Shown here piece by piece: positions 1 through 13,134 of a DNA stretch of 64,000 nucleotides. The DNA is from Pohlia nutans (taxonomy: Eukaryota; Streptophyta; Bryopsida; Bryales; Mniaceae). Under the pieces are notes generated by a model. The model did not search any database, was not told the origin of the DNA, and saw only the letters and a list, made by a program, of their open reading frames with translations. The position numbers and the translations under genes were made by a program. The number at the start of each line of letters is the position of its first letter. Position 1 is the stretch's first letter. The stretch spans positions 13,308,213-13,372,212 of the forward strand of contig CM040093.1 of assembly GCA_022496805.1 (NCBI GenBank). Reading direction: 5' to 3'.

Positions 1-849
1 ACTAAATACCGCACCTTTCACTCCAAAGTAATTTCATGCTTTTGATTAACAACAATGCAATTAGTTTATCAAAATCTAATTACAATTTAGAAATATCTAT
101 TTACAAAATTTGAAAAGATGTGACTATAATTTGTACGTAAATTTTGCAACTTGTTGGGCTAATATTAGACTATTAATTTTACAAGAAGAGATGTGAGCAA
201 TGACATTTCATTCACGTTCATGCAATTCAATTAAAAAATTCATCATCAATATTTTTAAATTAAATATTACGTAAATAGTATAAAAAATAATGAAAAAATG
301 ATGTCTTTGTTGACTATATTAAGTGAAATCCGACTATTGATTGAGATTGAACTAAAATGTCATGTGCTGATTTTATGCCATGCACAATAATATTTCTATA
401 TGGGTCCTTTTGCTTTTGTTTGACATGTCTTGTTTTGGACTATCATTGTTTTTGAAGGGTTCAATATACCTTTTTCTTTTCATTTGACGGGTAAAATTGA
501 AATGACGGGTTTGAAGTTGAAGCCATTTTGCATCCTTTACTTTAATTAATAATGTTAAGATGAAACACCTATGGCAATGCTAAATTTTCAATTACAATGA
601 AAATTACATAAATATTCTAAAAAAGAATCTAGAGTGGGGGCAATTATGGATACACATATCTTATGCAAACAATTCAACTTTCTTTTTTTGCTTTATATCT
701 TCATCTTTGAGTATAAACTAATGTCAAGCAAGACCACATAAAGTGAGAATGTATTTTTCATTAAAATAGATTATTTATATATTTTTCTAAAACTCCAAAA
801 AAAATTCCTCAAAATTATTGATTTAAACTTTTACAAAAAATCCACCCTA
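1..849. other. AT-rich intergenic stretch, no gene seen
   Basis: Strongly AT-rich sequence with many stop codons in all frames. I see no protein family, RNA gene or clear repeat boundary here. It ends where the inverted-repeat element at 853 begins. Confidence 0.6.
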
Positions 850-852
850 AAC

Positions 853-1237
853 ACTTGTTTCGTTAAAAGTGCACATGCCATATAAAAAGTGCACATGCTA
901 AAATTTTCTACGTTTGGAAAAAGTGGTCATATTTTACCTATGAAGTGCCAAATTTGAATGTACGTTACATCAAAAAATAATGTAATGCAAATTTTAGAGG
1001 GGGGTGGGTATGTTCCCACCCCCCTCCCTTTAAAATTAAAAAAAATGTAGTGCAAACTTTGGAGGGGGGTGGGTATGTTCCCACCCCCCTTCTTAAAATT
1101 AAAAAAAATGTAGTGCGAATTTTAAAGGGGGGTGGGTTTGTTCCCACCCCCCTTCCTCTTTTTAATAAAAAGAAATGCAGTGCACATACCACTAAAAAAT
1201 TGTGCACATGGCTATGTGCACTTTTAACGAAACAAGT
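853..1237 (+). mobile_element. 385-bp MITE-like element, copy 1
   Basis: The ends are inverted copies of ACTTGTTTCGTTAAAAGTG(CACAT). Inside are three tandem units of 63-65 bp, each carrying a G-run/C-run hairpin GGGGGGTGGG...CCCACCCCCC at about 999, 1064 and 1127. An almost identical 385-bp copy lies in opposite orientation at 1932-2316. There is no coding capacity beyond repeat-driven open frames. No target duplication could be recognised, so the superfamily is unknown. The two copies could be separate insertions or the arms of one larger foldback element (853-2316). Confidence 0.7.
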
Positions 1238-1931
1238 GTTCCTAGAGAAAATTTATTATGAATACAAACATATACATTTTACTGAAAAAAATAGCTTAAC
1301 ATCACAATTTTGTTAAATGAAACGATGAAAATATATCTAAAAGGGATTTAAAAAGTTTCAAAATCGAGTGTTAGTATTTGCTGACTACGTCAACACATTT
1401 TCTTTCAAATTTGCAAATTACAGATCAATTCATATTATAAAGTTCAATCCCTCACTATGGTGCTTGAATGTATTAAAGCACCTAAAGTCTTCAACTTGAA
1501 GTGATTGTACAAAGCATTGTTAATTATATTCTTATATTTTTATTTACTTTTTCATAACATTGAATTTGGCGAGTAAACATTTTTTTACATGTCATGTCAC
1601 TTACATTTTTTTTAACCATCTTTGGTTTGACGAGTTGGACATTTTATGTGTCTTTTGACAGAATACAATACATTTGTTACAAATGTGACGTATGACCGGT
1701 GTGACCGACATTGACAGGTGCAAATATTATCCCCAGTTGTGCATCTCAAAAGGTATCATGAAGGGACATAAAGACCAGTCATGGTTTTTTTATACGAATG
1801 AATGGCACCTTTACTCGGTGGTACAAGCCTACCTCGCAATGTAGGATGGCGCCTTATGTTTATCCTCGTTTGTTTGTTTTTGTTTTTGTTTCGCTCATAA
1901 GGGTTTACTGCACAAAGGATCTCGATAATCG
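1238..1931. other. 694-bp spacer between two inverted MITE copies
   Basis: AT-rich sequence between the two opposed 385-bp copies. No gene was recognised. If the two copies are arms of one foldback element, this is its internal region. Confidence 0.45.
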
Positions 1932-2316
1932 ACTTGTTTCGTTAAAAGTGCACATAGCCATGTGCACAATTTTTTAGTGGTATGTGCACTGCATTTCTTT
2001 TTATTAAAAAGAGGAAGGGGGGTGGGAACAAACCCACCCCCCTTTAAAATTCGCGCTACATTTTTTTTAATTTTAAGAAGGGGGGTGGGAACATACCCAC
2101 CCCCCTCTAAAGTTTGCACTACATTTTTTTTAATTTTAAAGGGAGGGGGGTGGGAACATACCCACCCCCCTCTAAAATTTGCATTACATTATTTTTTGAT
2201 GTAACGTACATTCAAATTTGGCACTTCATAGGTAAAATATGACCACTTTTTCCAAACGTAGAAAATTTTAGCATGTGCACTTTTTATATGGCATGTGCAC
2301 TTTTAACGAAACAAGT
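1932..2316 (-). mobile_element. 385-bp MITE-like element, copy 2 (inverted)
   Basis: Reverse complement of the element at 853-1237, the same 385-bp length and very few differences. It contains the same three G-run/C-run hairpins. Its outer right end is followed by GTT, as in copy 1, so the terminal repeat may extend to AACACTTG on the outer sides only. Confidence 0.7.
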
Positions 2317-2387
2317 GTTGATTTCTTTCTATAGTATTGTGGAACCACGCAAGTTTGATTCTAGACACTAGAAGTATAGGACTAGTT

Positions 2388-3530
2388 ACACTAAATGGCG
2401 TATTTTGTATCTAGGACACTATTTCTCAAATCTAGACACTATTTAATTTTAGGGAGATATAGTGTACTTATAAGGAAAAAATGAATGTAGCGTTCCAATG
2501 ACATATGGCAACTGGGCGTTTGTATGGTATGGTCCACTAGAATTCTAGTCCTTGTGCAATCTTTTGAGGATTTTGAGAATTTGAAAAATTCATTTCAGAG
2601 AGAGAGAAAAATATTTTTGTGAAATCTAAAGTGGTAGGATGGACTGTACCAATAAAAGAGAATTTTTTTGATAGAAAATTAAAAATTTAGCATTATATTT
2701 TAATGGAGGATGAAACAAAGGGTAAACTAGTGCATTGTCACAGTGCATAATATGCACTCTAAATTCTAAAAGAGAAGGAGAACAAAGGGTTATGGGTGGA
2801 CTTTTGAGCTATAAATTTTTCAAATGTTCAAATACATGAAGAAAAATATCTTCCAATTTTTTCAATTTTTATTGAATTGATTAAAGTTTCAAATTTTAAA
2901 ATGTGTTATTTTTGGGAGGAATTAATTGTTTATCTATTTTAATTTTTTTTTGATGGATTTTTTTTTAATGTTCTTGAGAATGAAATTTTGCAAGTTGGCT
3001 TATTTTTAGATTTTTAAATATAGAATCATACGTTAGCTATATTTACATTCAAAGTTTGATCATAAATTGGTAAAATAGTTATTAAAATGGGAATTTTGAT
3101 ACTCCTAATCTTCAACATAAAATCATTTTAACATTCAAAAAAATTATTTTTTAGATAATATGTACATAAATCTAGAATTTGGTTCACTCATTTCTCATTG
3201 AATCATTGCTACATAATTTTCAAATTGGTTTGAAAGTTAGCTTTTTAGACAAAATGCTCAAAGTGCACAAATGTGCACCAAAATGTAATTAATTCACCAA
3301 GAGAAGTTAATGGATAGTACCATACAAACACCCAACTTTATAATAAATATGGCATGCCACCTCATGTCACTCTCATTACTTGGAAAGAATATGACATTTT
3401 CATTGAAAGTGGGTATGACAAGTGTCAAATCCTACGTAGTGTCAACAAACACTATTTTTCTTCACCTTTGAACGAATTGTGGTAAAAGACATCAATTATC
3501 TACGAACACAAAATACGCCATTCAGTGTAG
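2388..3530. mobile_element. Non-autonomous element with terminal inverted repeats (candidate)
   Basis: ACACTAAATGGCGTATTTTG near 2388 matches, inverted, ACAAAATACGCCATTCAGTG near 3510. A second inverted pair lies inside: GTTTGTATGGTA near 2519 against TACCATACAAAC near 3317. The interior is AT-rich and non-coding. The ends begin CACTA/CACTG, which recalls CACTA elements, but no matching target duplication was found, so the class is open. Confidence 0.4.
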
Positions 3531-4330
3531 TGTATCTACCGGTCTTGGAAAAAAAAACCATTGGAAAAAAAAACCTTGTCAGTCTTTATGCATCACAAGA
3601 ATAAAAGGCATCACGAGAATGAGGGGCCCGCCCTCAGCCTATCGGGCTCAAGTGAGCTCCTCATTCTTGTAATGTCTTTGCCCTTATTCTTTACCCTACA
3701 CGTAAACACATTTCTTTGAATGGGTGCATTGAAGCATAGTCACAAGTAGCCCTTTTATTTTGGACTTTTTGGTAACAGATTGCACCGGTTAAAAAATAAT
3801 TTGGCTACAAAATGACCAAAAACTCAATATTAGATTGCCAGTATTTTATTTTCATTTTAAAATAAAACATTGGATGAAATCTCTAGATTTGAATGATAAT
3901 AACATTAAAATGCAAATGAAAAACATTTTCTATCAAAAATATGGATGAATATAGAAATATGTGGTTCTACCATATTATTTTGTGTCGCCAGTTTAGCATA
4001 TGATAAAAGGGTTGGTCACCAACAATAAAATTTTCAACTAAAAATAGCCCAATTACTACACTTGAAATGCCGTGGCTCAATTTAATGAAGGATTTTTAAA
4101 TATGAAAGGAAAAATAACCAAATACTTAGGAAAAAGCTATATGAGTAGCCAAAATTTTGTCTAGGTATTATCCATGTATCATCATGGTAGCACCACGTAT
4201 CACAGTATCACCCAAGTATCACCCAAGTACCACCACAGTATCGTGGAAAAAGCTGGCTACCTGGGAAAATTGAAAAAAATCACTGGTCACCAAAATGGAA
4301 TGACGGAAAACGTACCTGTGTCTGCATTTC
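3531..4330. other. AT-rich intergenic stretch upstream of the DUF604 gene
   Basis: No gene recognised. A run of TATCAC/CCAAGTATCACC-type short repeats occurs near 4165-4240. Base composition switches sharply to GC-rich at about 4340, where the transcribed leader of the next gene probably begins. Confidence 0.45.
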
Positions 4331-4461
4331 TACAGTGCGAGACAGGCACGCGCGGCTGCGTCCGGCGCGACGGCGGCACGTCAGGTGGCTATGGCAGGCG
4401 CCGGCGGCGCCTACGCGACGTCAGCCGAAACAACGGCCCCAGCGCGTTCCCCCTCCCTGCA

Positions 4462-4470
4462 AAACCCTAA
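4462..4470 (+). promoter_or_regulatory. telo-box AAACCCTAA in the leader of the DUF604 gene
   Basis: AAACCCTAA lies in a GC-rich stretch (about 4340-4500) upstream of the DUF604 gene. Telo-boxes are common near transcription starts of plant genes. It is used here only as a marker of the likely 5' end of the transcription unit. The roughly 1.8 kb between it and the ATG would be 5' UTR, probably with one or more introns that I cannot place. Confidence 0.4.
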
Positions 4471-6277
4471 ACCTTCGCCATCTCTCGAGATCCTGTTTCT
4501 ACGAAGCCATTGCCGACAATTTGCTCCGGTCATGGCGTCGGTCGTCCGATCCAATCGTCACACTCCATCAACGATGACCTCAATCGCCTTTTCCGTCGTG
4601 TAAGATATTTGAATAGAGTCCACGCGGTTTTTGGTTGTCAAAGCCACAATCGGTACTTGCCTTGACCAGGACGTTCATTGTTTTCTTCTCCATGCCATGT
4701 AGCGCACGAGGAACCAACCAGAGTTCAATTCCAATCGGTCGATGCGAAAACACGGGTGGGATCAACTTCGCCCGGGATTACCTATTAAAACTTTCAACAG
4801 TAGTTCTACTGTACAAGGTACCAGGCCAACTTGTTGCAACCGAGCCACGGACACTTGATTTATAATTTTTATATATTTTTGGTTTTTGAAAATCTCGGTG
4901 GTGGTGGTGGAGGTTGAGCTGGGGACGCTTGTACACTACTCGGGTACCGGTTTATTAGTAAGGGACCACGTCGTTCATGGTAGGGATTGGATTGTTGCTT
5001 GGAGCGCATTGATTTCTTGGCCAGGGCTTGGAGACACGGAAAGAAAAAAAAGCAGTAAGCCTGCTCTTGGAGGTGCAGATTGTACAAGCGGAATTATAGC
5101 ACTCGCGCGGTTTCTTGGCTGTTGCTAGATCCTTTTTGGTATTCTCAGGTTAGAACCGCGCAAGTAATTCGAATAGTAGGTTTATATATTGCGTGCCTTG
5201 CTTACTACGTTCTTGATGAGCGGGTTTTTATGAGTAGTACGCGCGTGCGTCGTGGTGGTGATCTCAGCGCATTGGCCTAGAAACTTCGTTTGTGCATGTA
5301 GGTGGTAATGCTGGATTACAGCACTCTGTTGGTTTTATGAAGGGGCGTCCGGTTTTGGGGAAATAGTGCTTTTGGTGTATGAGGAGCTGCTTTTTGCTTT
5401 GAAGCGGGAAGGTTTTTGCAGTCAGCTTCTGCACTGTTCTGTTCGTGAAGTTCTTGTGTGTCTGAAGGAGTACCGATCTTGTCGTACAGGCGACTGCATT
5501 GTCTAGGAAGAAATCGCCAGGTTTGGCTCCCAGGTTTAGGGTTCTTCACTGTCCGCGTTGGAAGGTTTTGAGAGTAAGGATGAGTACTGCGTTTCCACAG
5601 GTTAAACGGACAGGACTGGATATTTCAACTTAGAAATTTGGAAGAACACGAAGCATATGTTTGTCAACACTTTTGATGAGTGGTGACCACGAAGTCGCTG
5701 GATTACGTCGTATTGGCAACTCGTCGTCACGTGATGGTGGTAGATTGTACTCCGATCGGCAGTGGCTTTCTAGGCATTACGGCCGTAGAGTAGAAGGCTT
5801 CTGTTTTTGAACATTTGCTTTTCTGTGGTGGCATACAGGAGCAGGCGGTAATATTAGATTGCCATTCTTCGGTGGGGGGTTCAACTGGACGGTGTGTTCT
5901 GTTCCTGGAAATGCGTGGCGGTAGTGATTTTGTCTACTCAGCGAGGTGAACCTGTAAACTCGAAGGTCGGCCTTGTGTATGAAGAGCTTTGGAGCGGGAA
6001 TGCTATTTTGAACAGAATAATCTGCAAGTTGTATGTGGAACGTGTGGCGATCGAGATTTTAGAGGCGGTCGCTAATCGACTGCATCGGTTGAGGGAGACC
6101 GAGGTTTGGCTTCATAGTTTAGGGTTGTGTGTCAGGTGTAGGAAGCAGGTTTTGAGAGTTAAAGAGGTGGAGTTACCCCGTCCGAAGGTGAATCGACCAC
6201 AACTGGTTGTTCGAATTAAGGATCCCCTCACGCGTTTGAGTTGGTTTGAATTTGTATGGTAGAGTTTGGCGAGCACG

Positions 6278-8598
6278 ATGTTCACGAGAAATCAGTTTAC
6301 AAGGGGGCCGGCACGGAAAGCATTTTGGAGCACCATCCTTGCGGTCTCTGTTTTTGTAGGGATCGGCACGACGGTTTGGCTGTCGCTGGTATTCTCGGCG
6401 CACAGGTCCCCCTGCATTGCCGACAACCACATTATTTTAACCCCCCCTTCGTTTTCCTGGACACCCCCTTACAGTTTGTCGAACGAACCTAGCTTCTCGG
6501 CACCCCCGTATATTCACCCCAGTCAGCCGAACAACGGACTGGCCATCAACCATATTGTGTTCGGGATAGCAGGCGCTGCGCAATTATGGGAGAGGCGGAA
6601 AGAGTTCATCAAGCTTTGGTGGCGTCGCGAGGAAATGCGGGGCTTCGTGTGGCTGGAAGAAGCCGTGAAGATTCAAGACGGAGAGAACGTACCGGCAGTG
6701 CACGTTTCGGAAGACACGAGCACGTTCTCTTACACTCATCCTCTGGGGCATCCATCGGGGATTCGGCTTTCCCGGATCGTTTGTGAGACATTTCGGCTTC
6801 GGCTGCCGAACGTGCGGTGGTTCGTGATGGGAGACGACGACACTTTGTTCAACACGGAGAATCTGGTGCGGGTTTTGAGCAAGTACGACCCGTCGGAGAT
6901 GTGGTACATTGGGAGCAATTCGGAGAGTCACAGACAGAATGACCACTTCAGTCACAACATGGCGTACGGTGGCGGGGGTTTTGCAATCAGTTACCCGTTG
7001 GCGGAGGCACTGACAGGTATGCAGGACGAGTGTTTGGAGCGGTACCCTTCTCTGTTCGGGAGCGACGATCGTCTACATGCTTGCATATCGGAATTGGGCG
7101 TTCCTCTGACAAGAGAAGGTGGATTTCACCAGGTGAGATGTCTTGATTTTTTGTGCAGGATTTCAGTGTAACGCTCCCTCGTAGAATTCTAATCTGGATG
7201 AATGAGATATACGTGAGATGTGTTTGGATTGGCAACAGCTTTACCAAATCGACCGAGACATTGCAGCGCCCTGATGGTTGATGCTTACTTGCGTACTTGA
7301 CTCATGAATTCTTGCTGATGGTGCATTGAATTTTCTGTATCAGCGTTCTCATCGTGTTTCGTGGTCCTGTTGTGCGCAGTTTGATGTGTTCGGCAACGCC
7401 CATGGTCTACTGGCATCTCACCCAGTGACGCCGTTCCTCTCCATGCATCACTTAGAGCTGTTGGATCCGGTGTTCCCCGAAATGTCACACTTGGAAGGAC
7501 TGAGATTGCTGGCGAAAGCCATGCGATCGGAGCCTGGGAGCTTCTTGCAGCAGTCAATCGCTTATGACATGAAACGCAGCCTGTCCTTTTCAATTTCAAC
7601 AGGCTATGTGGTCCAGGTATGGTTGGAGTGGAAAGTGGAGGTAGTCAGAATGGTGTTGCTGGGCGGGCACTTCAGAGGTGGTGGATGAGGAGCATTGTAT
7701 TGGCGAGATTTTATGACGTTAGCTTTAGGAGGAATAGGATTGATGCGTGTCTGGGTCCCCTTGTTTATAGCAGTGGTACATGAAAGTTGTGGTCTTGAGT
7801 GGAGGGAATGCGGAAGTAGACGTAGCTTTTGGGCTGTTACGTCATGGGCGGAGGATGGTTATCTTACGTAAGTTGACTGGTTTGTGCAGGTGTTCCCAGA
7901 AATAATCCTGCCGCGATTGTTGACTCGGGTGGAGACGACTTTTACAGCATGGAACAGGGACAACAAACCTTTGGAGTTTGCTTTCGACACAAGACCAAGT
8001 GCGGCATCAGTGTGCAATCGACCGTACTTGTTCTACATGGAAGAGATGCAGCCTGACGTGAGCAGTTCCCGGGTGGTTACTGTGTACAAGAGACTTGCGA
8101 GCGTTGACGAGGAGAAGGCAAAGAACTATTGCTGGTCAAAGGGCTTTGCTCCATCGAAAGTGCAGAGCATTCGTGTTGTGAGCGAACGTGTGTCCAACAA
8201 GTTTTTTCCGGTAAGCTTTGTTCTTTTATTGAATCTTCAAGTCCTGGTCAATCTGCAACATGTGGGGTAAGAGCTGTAGATTTGCTCTAATCGCTGTAAC
8301 ACTATTTTGTTCTCTTATAGGTTTGGTCTTCATGTTATTTTTTGGTAGTTAATCAGTAGGCACTAAAAGCTTCTCTCTCTGTTTGTTTTTTTCCCTTTGA
8401 TTGTTTAGTTTAGTTACTTCTCTGCGCAAATGATGAATTCGGATTTGCAGGTTAATAGTTTTTCGGTGGATGCCTAACATGTTTTTGTTTTGGCAGTTAC
8501 CGAGGAGACAATGTGCCAAGGTTTTGGAAGTTAAACACCAAGTGTTACACATTCATGTTGGCACGTGCAGGAGCGGTGAGCTAATCACTGCCGCATAA
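6278..8598 (+). CDS. DUF604 / fringe-like (GT31-related) glycosyltransferase, 4 coding exons
   Basis: Exons 6278-7132, 7380-7616, 7890-8210 and 8497-8598 join in phase 0 with GT-AG borders, giving 504 aa, normal for plant DUF604 proteins (about 480-520). The start ATG opens a short basic N-terminus and a hydrophobic segment (about residues 18-40, FWSTILAVSVFVGIG), a type II signal anchor typical of Golgi transferases. Exon 1 holds the DxD-type metal/nucleotide-sugar motif in FVMGDDDTLF, followed by YIGSNSES and MAYGGGGFAISYPLA, the signature of the family. Exon 2 carries HPVTPFLSMHHLELLDP. Exons 3-4 supply the Cys-containing C-terminus (CNRPYLFYM, PRRQCAKVL). The likely role is glycan modification in the Golgi; the substrate is unknown. 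An in-frame TTG lies 12 nt upstream, but ATG 6278 is the natural start. A decayed copy of this gene's 5' part lies at about 49.45-50.74 kb. Confidence 0.9.
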
Positions 8599-9230
8599 CG
8601 AGGACCGTAGATATCTGAAATCCTGCCTAAAATTTATGCTTTCACTGGTCCAGTCTGGGGTGTTCGTTTTCTTTTCCACGTCAGCCTCAGATCTGCGAGT
8701 GTGAACGAGTTCTCCTCCTTCTCACTAGAGTTTCAGGACTTTCGCAGTTTTCAAGTGGTACGAACAGCATGCAACAACATCCGGGGTAGAGCTTGACGAT
8801 TTTCTCCTCTAGTCTGGCTCCCGAAGCTGCGTTTCATGGAACGAACCTATCATGTGACAAGCACTTCGATGAGGGTACATCCTTTCAGGGTGAGTAGTCA
8901 GAGCGAGGCCTCATCTAGTGAGTGCACAGTGCATTCTGTGCCTTTTCTTGGGTAGAACGGCTATTGCCGAATTCTTTGGCCCCCGATTCAGGGGAGTCTT
9001 TGTTTTAATTAGACAATCTTTGTAGAGGGAAGGATTCCATCTACCAGTTGAGCTGTTGATTCTTATAATTGAAACACCTGTTTTTTACAACACTTTGTAA
9101 GGCTTCGAACTGTTCTTGTTCATGAGAGTTTCTATAGCTGTGGAAAACCACACTTTTTGCTAATATTCCTAAGGATTATGGGTTTTTTCTTTGGTTATCA
9201 TTAGCTACTTGGTAATATGCTTTGTGATCA
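8599..9230 (+). other. Probable 3' UTR and downstream flank of the DUF604 gene
   Basis: Sequence after the TAA at 8596-8598 is of mixed composition and becomes AT-rich by about 9050. No separate gene is recognised. Confidence 0.35.
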
Positions 9231-9269
9231 TAGAGCCTACCCTCGAAAGAGGGCATTAAGGGCAGCACG

Positions 9270-9360
9270 CTTGAATGTGGCCAAGTTGGCAGCACTTCCC
9301 CAACACTCTCCATTCACAGTGGACCTACGGGCCAGAGTGACTCTCTACTTAGTAATGTTG
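9270..9360 (+). repeat. Short dispersed repeat, copy a
   Basis: AGTTGGCAGCACTTCCCC, then a TTCA-rich stretch and GAGTGACTCTCTA, resembles the block at about 11,330-11,410 and, inverted, about 13,745-13,835. The boundaries and the parent element are unknown; these could be fragments of one transposon family. Confidence 0.35.
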
Positions 9361-9502
9361 ATGTTCCATCCAATTTAAGAGGACTATAAGTAAATCCCAA
9401 ATATGATGTCACACTCTATCAAGTGCTCTTTTGGCCTTTGAAGCTTGGCCTTTGGGGCTTCACACTATGTTTTTATTTTTAATTTATTTTTAAACAAATT
9501 GG

Positions 9503-9634
9503 GGCTTCACACTATGACTAGATGAAGGCACCAATTTGTATATTCTCCTATATAATTTTAGCCCAAGACTTTGGACACTCAACATAAATTGGGCTTGGAC
9601 TACAACAGATAGCCTCTTGTCATAGTGTGAACCG
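9503..9634. repeat. Small inverted-repeat (MITE-like) element
   Basis: TTCACACTATGAC near 9505 pairs with GTCATAGTGTGAA near 9619, and the adjoining AGATGAAGGC / GCCTCTT also pair imperfectly. About 130 bp and non-coding. Confidence 0.35.
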
Positions 9635-10148
9635 GCCTAAGAATCGTTTGAGATTGTGGATTTGAAGAAATAACTGCATGCATTATGTCACATGTGCAAA
9701 CCCAAAGCAAATTGCTAACATGAGGACAACAAGTATGAAATAGCGCACGTACACGGCCAAAGAACAAGCATGCAGACAAAAGGCACCAAAAAAAAGAAAC
9801 ACAAAACTCATGTCTGTGTGGCCTCCAGTGAAGAAAACCTTTGTCAATAGGATGTTAATGCCCAATTTCTCATCTAGTGTGGCCAACACAATTGTAAAGA
9901 CGGCCGACATACTCGGGGTCAGGCTACGTGTCAGTTTCACACTGCTCTCGCTAGTCTCTCCAATGTTAGGGCTTTGGAACCAATCTTTAGCGTGTTCCTA
10001 GATGCTTCAAGTAATATAACTGAAATTACACCTACCACTAGTAGAAGAGATGGCGCTCCCCAAGGACATGCCCATACAAAATCACTGTGCATGTGTGGAA
10101 TTGGGCACTACTTGCCTGGGCATCTCCATCGGCCGTGCCATCTTTTCT

Positions 10149-10556
10149 ACTAAGGTAGGATGTCCTAAAACCACCACCTCCCCCAATTATGACATGTAGA
10201 CTTTTCTTGGGGCCACCACAGTTGAGACCCAAAACCACCAATTTCACTATTCAAGTAGACCAATGACACGCCCATCATTGCGAAGAAATAGTTGGTGGTT
10301 TTGGGTATCATTATGAGTGAAAGTTAGTACCACATGGTGTGGACATGGGGAAACCTAGAGGTTTGATTTGGGTCACAAGTTACTTTCCACTTTGGAATTT
10401 TGTATAAAATTGACAAATGCGAATTAGATGTTGCAAATTTTTGCAATCCTCATCAAAACCTATTTCGAATGCGGTCATATTTTTTTTTCGAATTTAGCGC
10501 TGCCAAAAATAGGCCAGATTGCTTAAGTTGGTGGTTTTAGGACAATCAACCTTAGT
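10149..10556. mobile_element. About 410-bp MITE candidate
   Basis: ACTAAGGTAGGATGTCCTAA at the left pairs with the inverted TTAGGACAATCAACCTTAGT at the right, each continuing into AACCACC / GGTGGTT. The interior also has inverted AAACCACC/GGTGGTTT copies (about 10,210 and 10,290). It is non-coding. The target duplication is unclear. Confidence 0.45.
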
Positions 10557-13134
10557 GCACTTATTAGTGTTGCTTAGGATTACATACTTTTCATTGGAAA
10601 GATCTCAAAATATCAAAGCAACTCAGCATGTATAATGCCCCACCAACTGCCACCAGTCCAAAGCACCTTCAATATAGCTGTTAGACCACATTATTTCATC
10701 AGAAAGCACCTGCCCACCACTGGTTTCAAAAAACAGAGAACTAAGTTTGCTTTCAGTCGCTCTCAGGTGTAGGAAAACCAAACATGAGGCCTATGTATTT
10801 GTACGACAATTGTCTGTAAAGTGTAAAAATAGTATGGGTGACTTCAGTCAAATGTTTTCCCAAACGTGCTCATGAAAAAGAACGTAGCCCCAAATTCAAG
10901 TTACCCTCAAAAGTTTAATCATGTTATAACATTCTTGAGCCAGCACCGACAGGAAGCACCGGAGTTGTGTGAGTATTAATTTTTTTTTTATACCAACGGG
11001 TATGGGTATTGTAAAAAAAATATATAAGATAAATAAGTAAATATATAATAATAAATAAATAAATAAATAAATAAGGATACATGTATAGGCTGATTTTTGT
11101 AATTTTATATGCATGCTACCTTGTATTAACCCCTAAAGGACCGGGACGTGTCTGATCACATGTGCACACTAATGTTCTGATTGGTATTTACACTATTCAC
11201 AGTGAAATGGAGTCATTATGAAGAACAATGAACCTCAAACAAATATTTGGAATGAACCGTTGTTCAAAGTTTTAGTGTAAAAAAATGTCATATCAGTGCA
11301 ACACTTTGTAGCACGCGTAAAATTGGTTCTGATGGACCAGTTGGCAACACTTCCCCCAATAAATTCTTCATTCACGATCGCCCTTGGGACTAGAGTTACT
11401 CTCTAAATACCACAACATTTATTCTCTGCAACGCAAGAATGTGATATTAGAGGGTTTGATAATAACGACTTTGGGGTCTAAGACAATCCCCAAAAATCTC
11501 AATTACGTGTAGGCCCAGGTAATGAGGGGTTCATATGGAATTGTGCCCACACTATTTCATATTTGCTGCAGTCAGTCTAGCTGGACAGTGTGGGATCTTG
11601 CACAAAGTTCTAGCCTGACCTCTAATATTGATATTATAATTCCCTAATAATAAACCCCATAAACAGGATCTCCTTCATCACGTGGTCCAACTAACCTTCC
11701 TTCTTGGCCACTTGGGTGTCCTTTTTGTCCCTTTTCTCCAGAATCAGCACCTTGCCACCTGTCAATTTATTGTGCCTTTTCTAATTATAATGGTCACACT
11801 AATTTACGTAAACAGAACCAATGGATATTCAATGTTGCAGGCATAGTGAATCATGACAAATTTGGCTCCAGACAGCTTTTTGGTTGTCAAATTGAGGAAG
11901 CTGAGAGCTTCATACATTTACTGTCACTTCTATTACTGTGGCCACCACCCATTATATAGAAGTAACTTTTTATCTACATTTAGGGGAGAAGCATAACCTT
12001 ATTACAACCCACTTTTTACCTGTAGCCCAACATTTGTTAAACCTCCAGCCATTTTTATTTTTTATTTTTTTGGGTTGTGTGACGCGCACCCTAGAATGTA
12101 GCTGGGTAAGAAAAAAAGAATGGATAAAATCATCCATTTATGTATGTTCATCCATAACGTTATTTGTTATAAGGAACTTTCATTCAAATATTGGTGACTT
12201 TAGTAAAATACATAAAATTGTGGAAATTTCAAGTATTTTTTTACTAGTTACTTTTTAGTGTAAAGTTAGTAACAGCAGTAAAGATTTTGGTAAAACTCGC
12301 TAAAATGTATATGTATATTATCGCTATATATGTATACCATCACAACTTATTGAATGTTCTTTACTAATTCTGGTGATATAAAATTTTGTCTATCTAGATT
12401 GTGGTTTTCACAAGTGAACATGATCGTTGGAATTTGTCATTTTAAAACCCATGAATCCTTGGTTCTTTCAATTAGGGGTTAAAACTCCAGTAATTGCACT
12501 TGTTGGTGCAATTACATAACATTCTTTAGCTAGTATTGCACCACACCCTTTTGCTTGTGCAGAGAATCAACATCTGAACATGGATTTAACGATGTGGAAC
12601 ATGTAGAAACTATTAAAAAACAAAAGTTTGTTGAGTTGCCAAGCCATCATTAGGTAGAGATGGCTTTGATTCTCCAAAAGATTACGATTCTTACAATGAC
12701 TTTGGCCTGCGATTTTGATTCCCAAAGCGAACAGTGGGGCTGCTAAAGAATGTTATGTACTGATACTTGGAAGCTCCACATTTCTTACCTGGGAAACTAT
12801 TTTATTTTATTTACTGCCGGTCTGCCCTGCTGGATTGGTCTATTCTAGAAAATCCCTGTTACTTATTCAGATCATCCTGATTCCAATTGTCCTTTGGTTT
12901 TCCAGGGTTGGGCTTGTCCTTGAATAGCATTATTATATATGATCATTTTACTTTCAGTTGAAGAAATTATTATTTTATTTTATTTGAAAGTCTGAGCTTG
13001 AGATGTAGAGATAATAGAGAAATTCGTAAAGTCATAAAATCTCTGGGTTCCAGTACTGTGTTAGTCAAGATTGTGGCCCATTGGACAAGAAAAGTAGGAG
13101 TGTCGGGTTTCAAAAAATAAAACCAGATGAGTTT
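10557..13134. other. AT-rich intergenic stretch with a microsatellite
   Basis: No gene recognised. A short AAAT/AATA microsatellite lies at about 11,038-11,074 next to poly-A/poly-T tracts. About 11,330-11,410 is a second copy of the dispersed repeat seen at 9,270. The remaining open frames are short and unrelated to any family I know. Confidence 0.5.

Noticed and set aside
5894..6262. A 122-aa frame just upstream of the DUF604 start.
   Set aside because: No family match; it lies in the leader, and the decayed copy at 50.3 kb does not keep the frame.
6584..6955. Minus-strand frame of 123 aa inside the DUF604 gene.
   Set aside because: Antisense shadow of the conserved exon 1.
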